In this document: positions 38,702 to 59,699 of the stretch, piece by piece
How positions within the stretch are numbered: the stretch's first letter is position 1
Layout: each line of letters begins with the position of its first letter
From: Syngnathus acus
Lineage: Eukaryota; Chordata; Actinopteri; Syngnathiformes; Syngnathidae
Direction: 5' to 3'
Assembly: GCF_901709675.1 (NCBI RefSeq)
Contig: NC_051093.1
Span: 5,601,053 to 5,665,052, forward strand
DNA: 64,000 nt
Notes under the pieces: generated by a model
The model's database searches: none
The model's input: only the letters and a program-made list of their open reading frames with translations
What the model was told of the DNA's origin: nothing
Position numbers and translations under genes: made by a program

Positions 38702-41700
38702 CACGTGTGTAGCAGCTGCAGCTCTCCGCCTCGATCCACACTGTAGGGCCCATTCTGCTGTCTAAAAGAGCGATGATGAGAGATGACTTAGCGGATTGTT
38801 ACACAGGCGCACCACGCATGCACACGAAAGCGGCGTGGATTGAATCGCCAAGCCACGCCCCCTCCCTGACCACACTGGAAACAATAGGCTCACCGCTATT
38901 AAGCCTCTGTAGCCGAGTCGTGTGTTTGCCTTTTAAAGCCACACACATTTAAAGTTACAGATGGAAAACATGATGGCGCCCACTAGTGGACAAATTATTA
39001 CCAAGTTTGGCATAGAATCGCACACACGCGCACCCATTGACACGTCTAATGAGATGAGCGAGTGCATCCACGGCCGGTTGGAGGCCTCTGTGCTCACACG
39101 AGGCTCTCATTCATGAGGCTCATCACAAGGCTACAATTACAACATCTGCTCGTGAGTAACACACACACACACCTCTCACCATCGCCCTCGTCCCTCACCG
39201 GGGGAGGGGGTCCTCTCGATACCCACCCCCACCACTCTGCCGCTGTGGCTTCCCCCAACCCCCGCATCCCGACCATCCATCAAAGACGCCTTCACACCTC
39301 CGATGCACTTCCTGTCACCGACGCTGAATTATGTTCGGTGTCAGCCAGCGTTAGAGGTCACGTATGCTCCCACCCGTTAAACATAACTCCAGATTTTCAA
39401 CATTGATATCCATATTGCCTCACTGTGTTAAGAAGCTTACACGTTTGGCTTTGCCGTTTCCTCGCCTCTTATCGGCTACAGTAAGACTTCATAAGGACTT
39501 TTCTCGTTAGTCTTGTTTGGCTTTGGGCCTTTCCTCTGCTTTCATTACGGCGGGTGAAATTATGTTGAATTTAAGTTGAAATGCATGATGAATATTAATG
39601 TGGGCTGCGGCCATATTGAAAATTTGTCACCCTTTCGGCCAGTGTTGGTCTAACTCAAGGTTTACTTCCTAAAGTGTCGCCCTTTGTCGGGCCTATTTAA
39701 TCTTCATTCTATCATGACTGATAAATTTAAGTTATTTGTCACTCAAGAGCAATTTCTCTGCAGAATCGACGCTACAAAAACAGACCTGCCACACATTTAA
39801 TCAAAGTTCTTAATAGAATATAAATCCCAGCAACGTTCCCTCAGGGTTTAATAGAACAGCATTAATGAGTGACTGATTAACAGCCACCTCATTAGAGCGG
39901 GCTGCGACTTAGCACCTGACAATTTTCTTTCAAAATAACGCAACGTCCGGGGCCGCCCCAAGCTAGCGTGAAATTGGCACTTAGCGCACCACTAATGTCT
40001 GGACGTGTATCGCGACAGTGCCGATGAGTCAATCAATTAAACGCACGCGTGGCTTCCTGCGGAGATTAATTAGGATTGCGTAATGAAATGTGGCTTCTGC
40101 CCCGCGGCGGCGGCTCGCTATTTACGCGAGACCTCCTGGAGCAACTACCGCCGATTCCCAGATGTCAGATCGTGTCCTTCATGACGTCATGGAGGCGACC
40201 GACGACTAGCTGACTTTACTTCAACTAACAGGAAGTGAAAGACGACGACTTAAAAGAAGACTGAATTCTGTCTTGTCTTCCCCATATTTTTTACATAATT
40301 AAAAATATTAAAATACATAATGAAATAATGTACATAATAGAGCTAGCATTTAGCCACCTTGGCCTTTCACACAGAACCCAGCCAAGCAGACAAAAGCTGT
40401 GTAGACATTTAGGAATGTTGGCACGCAGACACACACAAACACACACACACAGAGCGGCTACATGTCCTATTAAGGTTCTTTTTGTCGTCAACATGAATTC
40501 TTGATAATCTGCGACTCCCAGAGGAAGTGAATAATTCAGCGAACATAAACAGTGACGCCCACCAGGGTGTCTGTTGCTGTGTTGCTGCTCCTGCTGCCCC
40601 GCCCACTCCCGCGAAGTGATGCTGTTAGTAATTCACACCAACACAGCAACGGTCACAGTGGGACGTTCAGCTGTGCGTAAAAGCTCACTGAAAGGAAGTG
40701 ATTATTAAAATTGAAACATAGATTTGCATTTTAAAAAAAAAGATTAGAAATGAAAACTGTTGGATTAAAAATGGGATGGGTAAATTAGTACAGCTATTAA
40801 TTATTAGCTTGTTATATGTTTTTCCTATTCATTTTAGCAGGCAGAAAAACTAAGACAGTGTATTTATATATATATAGAATATTTATTGTGAATATTTTTT
40901 CTATTGTGTATTTTTGCTTTAAAAGCAATTAGCCTCTTTTCTCCCATTGGATTCACTGAGCTACGGGATGTTAGTGATGGAAGCTCAGAAGCTTTCACTT
41001 CACACTTTCAATTCAAAAACAGTCATTCAAAAATGCAACTAGTGCATAAAAAGCAGGTCAAGTCTCTTTTGTGCTACAAATATAAAAAAAGCAAACATTG
41101 CTGTCCTTCTATTACGCTCCGTCCACCGCCCTGAGGTCATGTATCATACGAACACGTTTTCTTTGCTGCAAATTGTAAACACGACAAGTGTGCCGCAGTG
41201 GCCCTGACCTTTTTTCTGCGCTCACAAAAGCCACAGGGACACGGCTGGGTTACGCCAGGCCGGCCTTGGAAGGAGCAGAGAAGCTATTACGTTCGTCCTC
41301 AACACTTTTCATGTGACGGTCATCAGCGTGCTCACCTCGCTCACTGAAGAGGATAAAGAGGAGGACTCGGGTCATGGTTTATCCTCCGTGGAGGCGCTCG
41401 TTTTTAAATACTTATCCGTCAACTCCCAGACCTTTTGTTTTGTTTTCTTACAATTTTTTTAGTAGGGTGTACTGCATAAATCTTCCTGCATATTTTTGGA
41501 ATATTTTCTTCTGGTTTGACAGCAGTTGGTGTTAGCGCAAAAAACTTCAGGTTCCTGCTAGAGAGCAAAAAAAAAAAAAAAAAAAAAATCAGGAAAAGCC
41601 TAAAAAAACATCCTAATCATATTTAGTATAAAATCAGAGAAAGTTGAAATGATGTTTTACATGGGCTTGACAGTGGTTAATCCTGAACACAGCCACATTC

Positions 41701-41802
41701 CAGTATTAGGAAGAGGGTGTCCACACTTATGCAACCACATTATTTAATCGGTTTGTTTTGATTTTATGATATTTTAAAAATATATTTAGAGCTATAGATG
41801 TA

Positions 41803-41805
<3 letters not shown>

Positions 41806-41843
<38 letters not shown>
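41806..41843. repeat. TA dinucleotide microsatellite
   Basis: A TATATA run of nearly 40 bases, followed by degenerate TATAGATA-like sequence to about 41900. The long tyrosine/isoleucine reading frames on the opposite strand are products of this repeat and not genes. Confidence 0.9.
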
Positions 41844-41850
<7 letters not shown>

Positions 41851-44800
41851 TATAAATAGATATAGATATATAGCGATAGATATATACACATATTGATATA
41901 TGGATATAGATACACATACGTACGATATAGATTGCCCATGGGTAATGATTTTTCTTTTTTTTATGTGCACATAAGATTTCTTTACGTCCACACATGAACA
42001 TAAAATTGATATTATCCTTTCTCCAGAGTTGAGACTCAGACATGTTGCAGTAAAAGCCACATGAGTCATGGTTACATTCCATTTAGTGGCTTTACTTCCA
42101 GGGTCTTTTCAATCAAAACCTACCACCACCACCACCAAAAGAAAAAAAAAGGCTCGGCTCGCCATTTTCTCTTTGAGTTATTGTACAATGTACAGGGACC
42201 TGCAGTGACCGCTTTCTTTTTGGACTCCAAAGAGATCAAAAAGGCTTGCAGCCAGTGACCGAGAAAAGATTAAAATGGCCAAGCAAAGTCGGCGCCAACA
42301 TTAACAATTGATTCTCCTTTGCAGCCAAACTCAGCAGATGGCCAACGAATGAAAACGGAAGTAAGCGATCGAATTTGAGCGCATACGACGCAGACTTAAG
42401 GAGGGTGTCGAAAGAAAGGCCGCCAAGGCTTCCAATGTGTCACAGCCTGAACTTCCTGCGCAACTTTAATCATCCCACTCGGCCGACACGTTTGATGCGG
42501 GAAACAAAAAATGCTTTTACTCAAATTTAGGGGGTTCAACGTGAACCCAATAATAGGACTTCACACTACTTCATTTTTACAGCGCCACAACATAAATGCT
42601 AATTAGCATTAGCATTAATCTTACAGACTGAAAGGCTAAGTGGTTGTTTTAAAAACACAAAGTGTAATTCTCCCTGTTTTATGTTTAGTTTGACAGATTA
42701 AAACAATATTAATGCCTTTAAATCGAACAAAACTTTACTAATCCGTTTTTATCAGACGTTGGGGTGCCCCGAGATCGCCCGTTTTTGCCTCACGGTAAAT
42801 CCACCTCTGCTCAAACATAATGCAAACACCACAACAAGTGTGACTAAAATCATCACAGAGGTTTTTAAGGAAAACCTTTTATTTTTATTTAGCATCTGAA
42901 TAAAGGTCATCCAGAGGAACAAGGCGCTTTAAACTCTGGAAAAATCCATTGCGGTCTAGGGAAAAAAAAGAAATCCTTAAAGCGTGTTTACTGCAAGCTC
43001 CTCATGAAATGCGCCCCGGCACGCTCTGGAGACACTGCAGCCTGCTTATGTTAGTTCGCCTGTTATCTCGGGGTTCCACTACGACTGCATAAAATATCTT
43101 CATAGGAAGGAATGCCAGCAAAAGAAATAAAAATAATGAAATAATTATTTATAAATTAGAATTTAACACCTTTAAAAATGCATGAAAATATGAAAAAAAT
43201 AGAAGTATAAGAAGTGAAAGCTTTTAAATGATTTTATTTTGATCATTCATTTATCTATTTATTTATAATAAAATTGAAAATAAGCTCGAAAATCAAGAGT
43301 GCGGGTGGTGGTACGCGTTGGTGAGCAGAGTGTTTTTTAAATAAACACGGACAAGTGGATTTGTTAACGCGAGCGGAGAGAGGTCCAAACAAGTTGGCGA
43401 AAACGGGAAAGGAGTTCATTTGTTACCATTGAGAGTGGCAATAGGAAAGCGCATCATCGCATCCCGCACGCACCACCCGGCCCGACATAACAATATGCAT
43501 AAAGAAGCTATTTCAAGTGAGGCCTTAAGCACGCATATGTCAACTTCATCCTTTGCTCCTTCCTTTTGTTTTTTTTTTAGCATTGTTTTGTTTCGCGCAT
43601 AAAGTCTCAATTTATTATTATCATTAGCCCGTCGGCCTGCACGAGAGCATCTGCGCGAGCGCCCCCCCGGCGGCCCTTTGGTCCGAGCCATCGCACTAGG
43701 GTGGTCCTTGGCTTGCATCATCTTGACGCCTCAGGGCCACGGAGAACCGCTCATGTATGAACGTTACTTTGTTTAGCTGTGTCCGCGGGATAAGAAATGG
43801 GAAGAGGAGAAGGAGGAAGGATTGTCCTGGGAGACAAAGTGAATGTCGATGACGAATATTGCAAATTCAGTTTTTGTGCTTTTACTTGGGGATCTGATTG
43901 GCTGCTCCCTAATCAATCATTTTCTTTTTTATTATACAGTATGGAAATACTGTAAATAGAATTAAACACTTTTTGCGACGGTTTCTTTCTCAATTCAGTC
44001 AACTGATTTTCCCTTCGGAATACCCCCAGCTAGCTTAATGCTAGGAAGGGACATTCCCATAGAAGACGTGTAAACATACAAGGGCGTCTGGGTTAACGCG
44101 TGCTGTATATGGAACAGCGGACAAAAATAACTCCACCGTACACTTGTGTGTGTTTATTCGTGCGTCCTGGCTATTTTTATAGGCGCAACCTCCCATGTCG
44201 ACGCTCCATTGAGTAGAATTAGCGAGACATGTAAAGAGCTGCCGGCATTTACAGTGACGCCGCACGGGCGTCGCAGAACCAGCCAATTAGAAAACAGTCG
44301 AGTGTTTATGTCGGGCTGAATGATGGCGTGTGACCCAGAAATAGAGGTTGTGACCTTTCGGAGTGAGGGGACGCAAAGGGCGGGGTGGGGGGCGTTGGAA
44401 GGGGTTTGGGTTGACACGGAGCTGATGAAATGGGAGTAATGTGTGCATTCGCAAGCAGTGACTCACCACTGCACGAGCTGCAAAAACAGCCGAAATTTGT
44501 TCTCTCCGCATGGAAAGTCCACATTCCGTGCATCTGTGCACTGGCGGATACTTTGGTGTGACTGTGTGCACCCACGTGTGTGCATCCCCAACCCCTGAAC
44601 CCCTGTGTGAGGAGACGCGTCGGCAAGGCGGTGACAAGGTGTCGCCCCCGCGGCCTTTGACCTCGTCTGCTTGGTTCTGCCGGGAAGCTGACGGTGAGCG
44701 AAAGGGACGGCAGGGTGACTCCGGCATCCTCCATCCTCTACATGTGGACCAATCAGTGTTACTCCAACTAATTTTTAGCATTTTTCTAATGATATTCACT

Positions 44801-47800
44801 ATTTTCTGGGGTTACAATTTTTGAATTTGCAAGGTCTCATTTTGCCTGTCCCCAGAATGCGCAATGCTCGCACCGACGTGATGTTGCTATTTTGTAATAT
44901 AAAAATGTTTACATTGAGTCATTGCTCTAACAATTTGACCACCTGAGAGCATTAAAACTGCGATAAATTGGATTATGAGGGCATTAAAACGAGCGTGTAA
45001 AATTATTACGAGCGTCTTTATCGACTGTTGTGCAATCACTCCCACCTTCCTATGACATAAAGCTAGTTTTTTAAGCAAATATATTCCACCGCAGCTATTA
45101 GAGAAACATTCATCAGATTTGGGGACTTCCAGAACATGATGCTAATTTTCATTTAGCCTGTCAATTTGACATTGACTGCTAGCGTTAGCATACTTGCTAC
45201 ATTCAGGGTGATTTCAAAACGTAGGAACTTGCAAACACACACCGCACATGAATCCTTTCTCTTTGATGATAATATTTATATGATCGTGAGAAGCCAAACT
45301 GAAAATCACAATTAGATTTCGCTTAATTGCCTGGTCGTAATTTCTAGTTACGAAGGGAAAAATCAAGCAAGGCAAGTCATGGCTTGGGTTAAGCAAGTCA
45401 TAAATCAATTCATGCAATCTTGCTCCGTCACGGCATATATTCCCACATTAACTGCTGACTGCGGTTGAGGAGCAAATAAAGTTCATTGCTCGACCCTGAA
45501 TGAAAGACCTCAGTCATGCTCGCCTGTCACGTTGTGGTTCCGCCCCCCCCCGGACCCCCCAAGGGGAAGCGGCATAAGACCTGTCACCCTGCATCACGGC
45601 GATGGCCCGAGCCAGTATGCAAATGTGTCAGCGCGCGCCAACTCACGAGTTGGACATATCGCTTTGAACATGCGTGCTCGACGATGACTCGAGCGTAAAC
45701 ACGGCTGCATTCGGCACGACCGCGTGCGACTGTGCGTGCGTATGTACGTCTAAATCCATCCTGCTACGTTGCAGTGACATTCCCAGTGGGAAGGTGCCTG
45801 CTGTGCAACATTTGCTACAATGCCCATTCGGCCTTAGTGAGCGAAGCCTAGGTGACACGCCGCTTTATCTGCAAGCAAAAAAATTAAAAAGCCGCCACCT
45901 CGTTTCGCTCCTTACTCACGAACGAGCCAACACTCAATCGGAGGACTTTGTAATGATCAACTTTATAAGAACACAACTGCCGCCTGCTTTAAAGTGATAT
46001 CAGGACAGCCCCCAGTAGTTTTCCTTTCACAACAACATTCAGCTTCTAATTTAACACTTTTCATCCTCTAGATGAAACTCCATGCCAAATTATTTGTTTA
46101 TACCAAAAATAGTCGCCAGCCAACCCAACTTCCTCTTTGAAACTGGATGAATGAACTGCATTTAAGTATTTTTTTTTTTTTAGAAGTAGAATTTTTATCT
46201 CTCTACTCATTTCTTTGTGAACAAATTAGGCTCATTACATTTTATTTACCTCTATGGATGACGGCACAGCGCGAAAAATAGACACAAGTAACTCGAGGTG
46301 ATTCGAAACGATCACTTGAGGCCTCGAAAGTGGGCGCCTATTTAGCGTGACCTCTCGGTGGTAGCCATCCCCTCTGGTGCCGCTCTAATGCGGCGCATAG
46401 CAACTGGCAAACCCAAACCCAAAAAGGCAGAGCAATGCGCAGTCGGAGGGAATCCAGACTCGTTGGCAGGAATCGAGACGGCGTTTCCCCTCAGCAAGTC
46501 GAACTCTGAGGATTAACGCTGGCTGCGTGCACACGACTGCCAAAGCAGATATAAACATAATACCTTGATTTTGCACATTGCTCGACACCCTGTTTAAATA
46601 GATACTGGAAACACGTATACAGTGCCGTGGAAGCACCGCCGGGAACTTCGCCAATTGCTCCCTTAGGGATGCTAGCTCCATTAAATGTTGACAGTTGCCC
46701 TCATTTTATCCTCCGTTTTAGCCAGAAGCTAACTGAAGTTAATTCAGAAGGTTGCAATTTATATTCTTTTTTTTATAAATATATATTATTGGATGTTGTG
46801 ATAAATCTACAAAAAAAAATACAGATATAATATTTCAATATGTAAAAAATAGTGCAAGATCAATGTCTTAAAATATCTCTGTCCTCGTGTATTTTGTTTT
46901 ATATGGGAAGCAATTCCACTATTGACCACTAGATGGTGGCATGCGTTTATGTTTTGAACAAATAAAAAAACTTTGCACACACTTTACTTCATTTTGTAGC
47001 TACATGATGCTAGCTTGTTAGCTCATATGATCATCAGTGGGCACACCTGCCACTTAAGTGTCGCAATTGCTGCATAATCAACCCGCCACTGGCAACATGC
47101 AGTACATTCGCAACTGCGAAAAAACAGGAAGTGCATACAAGGCCCCCAACGATAGCGAAGAGACGTCTTTGAAGCGTGTCATTGACTTTAAAAAGCCTCC
47201 TGCGGGCGTTGCGCTCGGCAGAAAAGCCTGATTAATTGCACATGATTATCTTTTTCTTATTCAAATCAATTACACCGTAAATTTGATCCTTGCATTAACG
47301 TGGGGACAATTTTAAAGCCCAAATTAGAAAAGGAGAAAGTAACGTTAATGAAGATGTTGCCTTCGCACCATATGAGATTTAGTCACCAGGCGTTATGCAC
47401 TTTAAAAGGTTACAGCAAAGTCTAATGGGCCTTCAGCTTGACGGAGCATCGTTAATTGCGCCCCAAGTGTCTCATTCGGGCTTTTAACTATCAGGAAAAT
47501 AAAATCTGGTATTGATTCTCATAAACGCTCACATGTATTAAGACCGCATGTGACATCAAGGCAGGATGGATGATGTTTTTTTTCATATGCAGTATTTGGC
47601 CTGTAGTCTATAATAGATGTTCTAATTAATTGCTGAGTCGACAATTTCATTATTTCCACATGCTGATTTCGATTGTGTTTGTGTGGATCACAAAAGCACA
47701 ATCACGCACTAAAGCGGCAACAGAGGAGAAAGCTTGAACAGGAGCATTTTGGCTTCAGCCGTGGCACTGCCACACGCAATCTTCCCCTCATCACTCTTCA

Positions 47801-48961
47801 GTGCAGGTGTCTAATACTCAAGCACCCCCACTTCCCTGTTTCACTTTCATCCAACCTCCTCCCCCCCAGTTGCAGGAGTTGTAACAAAGGTTAGCCAGGT
47901 CATCAGGGACGGAGCACTTTGCAAAAATGGTTAATACGATAAATTGTGCTGGTCGAGCTATGAAGATGAACGTATGCGATGAACACATCATCCGTATGTG
48001 AGCAACGTGAAGATTCCACTTTCTGCTCACTGAGCCAAATCCATCCCATTTTGGAGAAATGTAATAAATAACTGGTTTTGTGCGGCATGGAAGAGCAAAG
48101 TCATAATATTTGAGCCCACGGATCATCATTCAAAAGCATCCGTGCAGTGTGTCATCACGCCGAAGACTGCCAGGTGCAGGTCGCTCCCCCCCCCCGGTTA
48201 ACTGCCCTGAATGATGGTGGGATGAAGAAAGCGGCAGGCAGGGGGGGATGGGGCAGTATTGGCTTCATAAAGGGATGAGATGTTGCAGTTTACAGAAAAC
48301 GTATGGCAGGAATCAAGCTCGGGCACAACGTGAGATCCAAAACTCGCTATAAAAAAATCATAATATCAATTATATAGTATTTTTTTCACGTTTAATATTG
48401 TGCTTGTTGTTCTGCATTACACAAAAAAAATCCAAATATTTATATTTATTTTTCTCATTCTCCCTCCATTAACTACAGTTTTCACAGTTTTAAAACCACA
48501 GTAATAATGTAAATATATAATATAATCCCTCACGAATAAATTATTTCATTTTCATATTTATTCAAAACAACAAACAGTACAATTGTGTTTTATATGTAAC
48601 GTTCACGTGCATCGTTTTGGATTCAAAGGTGAAAAATGACATTTGCTGAACACAACTGCCTAGCTGGCGTTGCGCGTGCACGAGCTCCAATTAAGGCGCT
48701 CGTGCACGGCAGGAGTCACTGGCGTTCATGTTTGCAAATGTCACAAGAAACAATTCCCCGTAGAAATATAATTTGACATAAAAATATGACATACAAATGC
48801 GAGCATTTATTTGTGTGGACGGCATGCATGTCAAAAGGCGCGTGCACGTGCAGCCCAAACTGAGCTTGGAGTCGTCACACGTTCGGAACAATAAATGCAC
48901 TTTGTAATACCATAGGTTAAGATTAATTTGCATTAAAAATGAATCGTAAATGATTGCTTAC

Positions 48962-49620
48962 CGCTGTGCGAGTCTGTGAATATGCTTTAGGATCCAGGAA
49001 GAAGCCAGAAGGAGGAGGACGAGGTTTTTGGACTTGGCTCGGTCCAAACTTGAAGATCTTCTGGACTTTCTCTGCTCGAGTCTTTAATTCTTATCGTTTC
49101 ATTTTCTCCCCTCTATTTCTTTCCTCACGCCCCCCGTCTTCTTTTGTCCATGTCAGCCTTCGTTGACACAATGTGGTCACTATGTGGTTTGCTGCGTAAA
49201 AGCGGTGCCACGATCCCCGCGGGCCCGTTCCGTCACAGCTGTGCGGGATGATGGTGATGATGTTCGGGTCATGTTGCCGCTGTCAACCGAACCTTCTTCC
49301 TTTTTGCACCGGAGCAGGACCGACCTCTGGTAGCATGCAATTACAGCCGAAATCGGCAGCCACGAGTCCGTCATGTGCTTCGATCAGGCTCGCTCACATG
49401 CTTGCACCGACCGGTATTGTCTTCCCCGCTACACATCCTCCGCGGAACCCCGACTCGCCGATCTGTTGATCACCGCAGAGCAGCGCTCGGATCCCGGGGA
49501 GGGGCTGGGCTGGGAGGCGGGGTGGCTTTGGTCCTCAGTTCCTATTTTTCTGGAGATTCCACCGCGTGGAAGTACAGCATCCGAACCCGTGGTCCGCTCT
49601 TGAGTGACAGCTGAGGAGGG
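48962..49620 (-). promoter_or_regulatory. gjc1: Candidate non-coding first exon and promoter of gjc1
   Basis: On the minus strand a strong donor (CAGCG/GTAAGC) at 48962/48961 follows a sequence that becomes CpG-rich upstream (about 49190-49620, with several CCGCGG-like and CGC blocks). No ORF is supported on either strand. The next gene on the minus strand downstream is gjc1, so a distal 5' UTR exon fits. It could instead belong to an unrecognised non-coding transcript. Confidence 0.35.
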
Positions 49621-49742
49621 TCGGGTGGTGTGGGGTCTCTCGTAAGCATGCGCGCATCTTGGTGAGAACGAGCGTGGCGCGTGCGCATCTGTGAACGTGC
49701 GCGCTCCCGATCATTCAGCATCTGATTAATAAAGGAACAGAG

Positions 49743-49782
49743 ACCCCGAAAATGATTATATTTGAAAATGATTTGAGCGAGC

Positions 49783-49846
<64 letters not shown>

Positions 49847-49918
49847 CCCCGAAAATTATTATATTTGAAAATTATTTGAGCGACAGACAGAGACAGAGAC
49901 AGATAGATATAGATAGAC

Positions 49919-49998
<80 letters not shown>

Positions 49999-50051
49999 CC
50001 CGAAAATTATTATATTTGAAAATTATTTGAGCGACAGATAGACAGATAGAC

Positions 50052-50122
<71 letters not shown>
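49743..50122. repeat. Compound GATA satellite with repeated spacer
   Basis: Three tracts of GATA/GACA tetranucleotides (49783-49846, about 49887-49998, about 50035-50122) are each preceded by the same spacer of about 37 bases (CCCCGAAAATTATTATATTT... to ...ATTTGAGCGA) at 49744, 49847 and 49999. The first spacer differs by two T-to-G changes, so the unit spacer plus tract was duplicated as a block. Confidence 0.92.
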
Positions 50123-51166
50123 GATTCTTGAATATTATACTGCTCCACTTCAAGTACTGCATACAGTAAGTACGTATGTAAGGAGTACATGGAGAGGTAA
50201 AAGATGTGTAAAAAGACTGATGAGGTGGTGGAGAGCAGATGGATAAAGGGGTCCATCTTGGCCCTGAACACACCATAAGAATCTGTCTTTCTCAACCATG
50301 GTCTATATTTAGCACCGCATGGGACCACAGATTGTAACAAGCGCTCGGGGCCCTTCAATGTTCAGACCGGCAAGAACCGCCGCCATCCGTCTCACGGCCC
50401 GCGGCCGGGAACGGGCCACGACTCACGCCAGAGTGCTGGAGGAGGACGAGTGACGGGGTCACGTCAGCTGAAGTCAGCCATTTTCTGTTTAGGGTGAAGG
50501 GCCCTCAAAGACATACGGTGGTGGCTTGAGTTTAATTTGTTTCGTGGCTTGTTGATTGGATGGATTCTTGTTTTGTATAAAAATGTCACCAGCTAGTCTA
50601 TCTCAGTCACCGACAGGATAGTGGGGTGTCATGGTGGTAGTCTAAAGTGATAGAGTGAGTCGCTCTAACACCTTCTCAAGTCCCGTGACGGCATGTAAAC
50701 AAGTCCATCCATCAGCATCACGTGCCTTCAGACGATGGCAAGTCTTTAGTGGACAAGCCGGTTAAGTGGACAGTAGCTCTGTAGCTCGCATTTTAAAAGG
50801 ACTCCAAAACAAAGTATCAATATTTATATGTACATTGCAAGTCGTGTCGCCTCCGTGTCTTCACTGTCATGTTGCATCACTCTTGTATTTTCTTCTCAAC
50901 TTTGGCCTGGTCCGCGCCTGCCTCCACTCATTCGTCAGCCTGTCCATCAGTCACGGCCCACACAGTGTCACGAGCCGACACGCAGATCACCGCAAAAGTC
51001 GCCGCGGACGTGACTTCGTGACATTTGGTCGAAAAGTTTTTAGCCGGAGAGGAGCTGCTGACCAGCAACTGTCGCTAAATGTTTAGTTTGTTCTTTTTTT
51101 TTTTCTTTGTGAATATTTGTTGTGGTTATACTTCACCAATCTTACAACCTGACATCAAGACAGAGA
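50123..51166. other. Spacer between GATA array and eftud2 3' end
   Basis: No gene recognised. Low-scoring open frames on both strands lack splice or family support. Confidence 0.5.
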
Positions 51167-51167
51167 T

Positions 51168-51220
51168 TTTATTGAGGGGGAAAAAAAATTAAACAAAATT
51201 CAAGTACAAAGATTTTTATT
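51168..51220 (-). terminator. eftud2: Candidate eftud2 poly(A) signals
   Basis: Minus-strand AATAAA at 51215-51220 and again at 51168-51173, about 190 and 240 bases after the eftud2 stop codon. Confidence 0.6.
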
Positions 51221-51406
51221 TGAATTTTTATTATTCAAATCAACAGCATGTTCTTAAAAAACGTTTTTTGGGTGTTTTTGTGTATTCTACAACAACAGTT
51301 TTATCGAAATACTAAGAACCACGATGAATGTATATTTACCAGGATGTACATTGATTTGTGTATTAAAAAAAAAAAAAAAAAGTTTTCGCCGCAGTGTAGT
51401 TTGCAC

Positions 51407-59036
<7,630 letters not shown>

Positions 59037-59561
59037 TTGACAGAGAACTTGGCCAAGAAATTTATATTGTTAGTTGAAAAGACATCATATAAATACCACA
59101 ATGACGATGTAAACAGATATATGACAAAACTGAAGCTCGAATACAAAAAAGACTCTCTAAATTTTAAATACAGACACATAGTTTTCGGATGTGTCATCCG
59201 ACCAGGTAACCAAAATTTAAACCTTAATTTATGAAGTCACTGTTACTCAAGATAATGTAACCTTACTATGCGGCTAATGCTAATTCAGCTTCAGTATTTT
59301 TCTTACATCACAATAGAGATGTAGTATTCACTCGTCAAATAAGTATGCGTCATTTCCATTTCTGAAAAGGTGCAGATATTCCCCCCCCACATTTCTGAAT
59401 TTAGCGAAATATGATTTCAGTACACAATTAGCATCCTAGCCGGCTAGCGAGGTAAAGAATGAATGACACCCGAAACAACGTTAGCGTTACGTTAAGGTTG
59501 TAATAGAGCAATGCTAGTTTTCTTCAATGAATTTATAATCTAATTGAGAAGGCATATTTAC

Positions 59562-59650
59562 CTGTATTCTGCTACAGCAAATGAATGATGCACAAAATTA
59601 TAAGTAGAAATCCGTTTAGCTCCTAGCAAGTTACTCTTTTTCCAAATAGC
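59562..59650 (-). other. eftud2: eftud2 non-coding first exon (5' UTR)
   Basis: The donor AATACAG/GTAAATA at 59562/59561 follows a short sequence directly downstream of the ETS-containing promoter. The coding exon at 59036 has no promoter of its own nearby. The 5' limit is approximate and the acceptor used for the next exon is uncertain. Confidence 0.55.
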
Positions 59651-59668
59651 GCCATGCGTATGAAACGC

Positions 59669-59678
59669 CACTTCCGGT
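59669..59678 (-). promoter_or_regulatory. eftud2: ETS/GABPA site in the eftud2 promoter
   Basis: ACCGGAAGTG on the minus strand, the consensus of ETS factors common at housekeeping promoters, about 100 bases upstream of the candidate first-exon donor. No TATA box is seen. Confidence 0.65.
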
Positions 59679-59699
59679 CTCTTATTTTCTTCGTTTGCT

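Larger units (their letters stand above)
31618..48961 (-). other. gjc1: Long non-coding interval, probably the gjc1 5' intron
   Basis: I see no convincing coding exon in these 17 kb. Open frames here are short, lack splice support or come from simple repeats. Contents: an AT cruciform at 36030-36081, TG runs near 37325-37353, 37473-37497 and 38672-38701, a TA run near 41806-41843, a poly-A at 41568-41587 and a GGATTA cluster at 37721-37839. Connexin genes usually have a non-coding first exon far upstream, so intron status is plausible, but it rests on one donor site at 48961. Confidence 0.45.

Noticed and set aside
41727-42082. Tyr/Ile-rich frames on the minus strand
   Set aside because: They translate a TA microsatellite and its degenerate flank.
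50010-50358. Ile/Tyr/Leu/Ser repeat frames
   Set aside because: They translate the GATA array.
31618-51406. Search for HIGD1B, CCDC103 or GFAP, neighbours of GJC1/EFTUD2 in mammals
   Set aside because: No peptide resembling these families was noticed on either strand; small exons could still be missed by eye.
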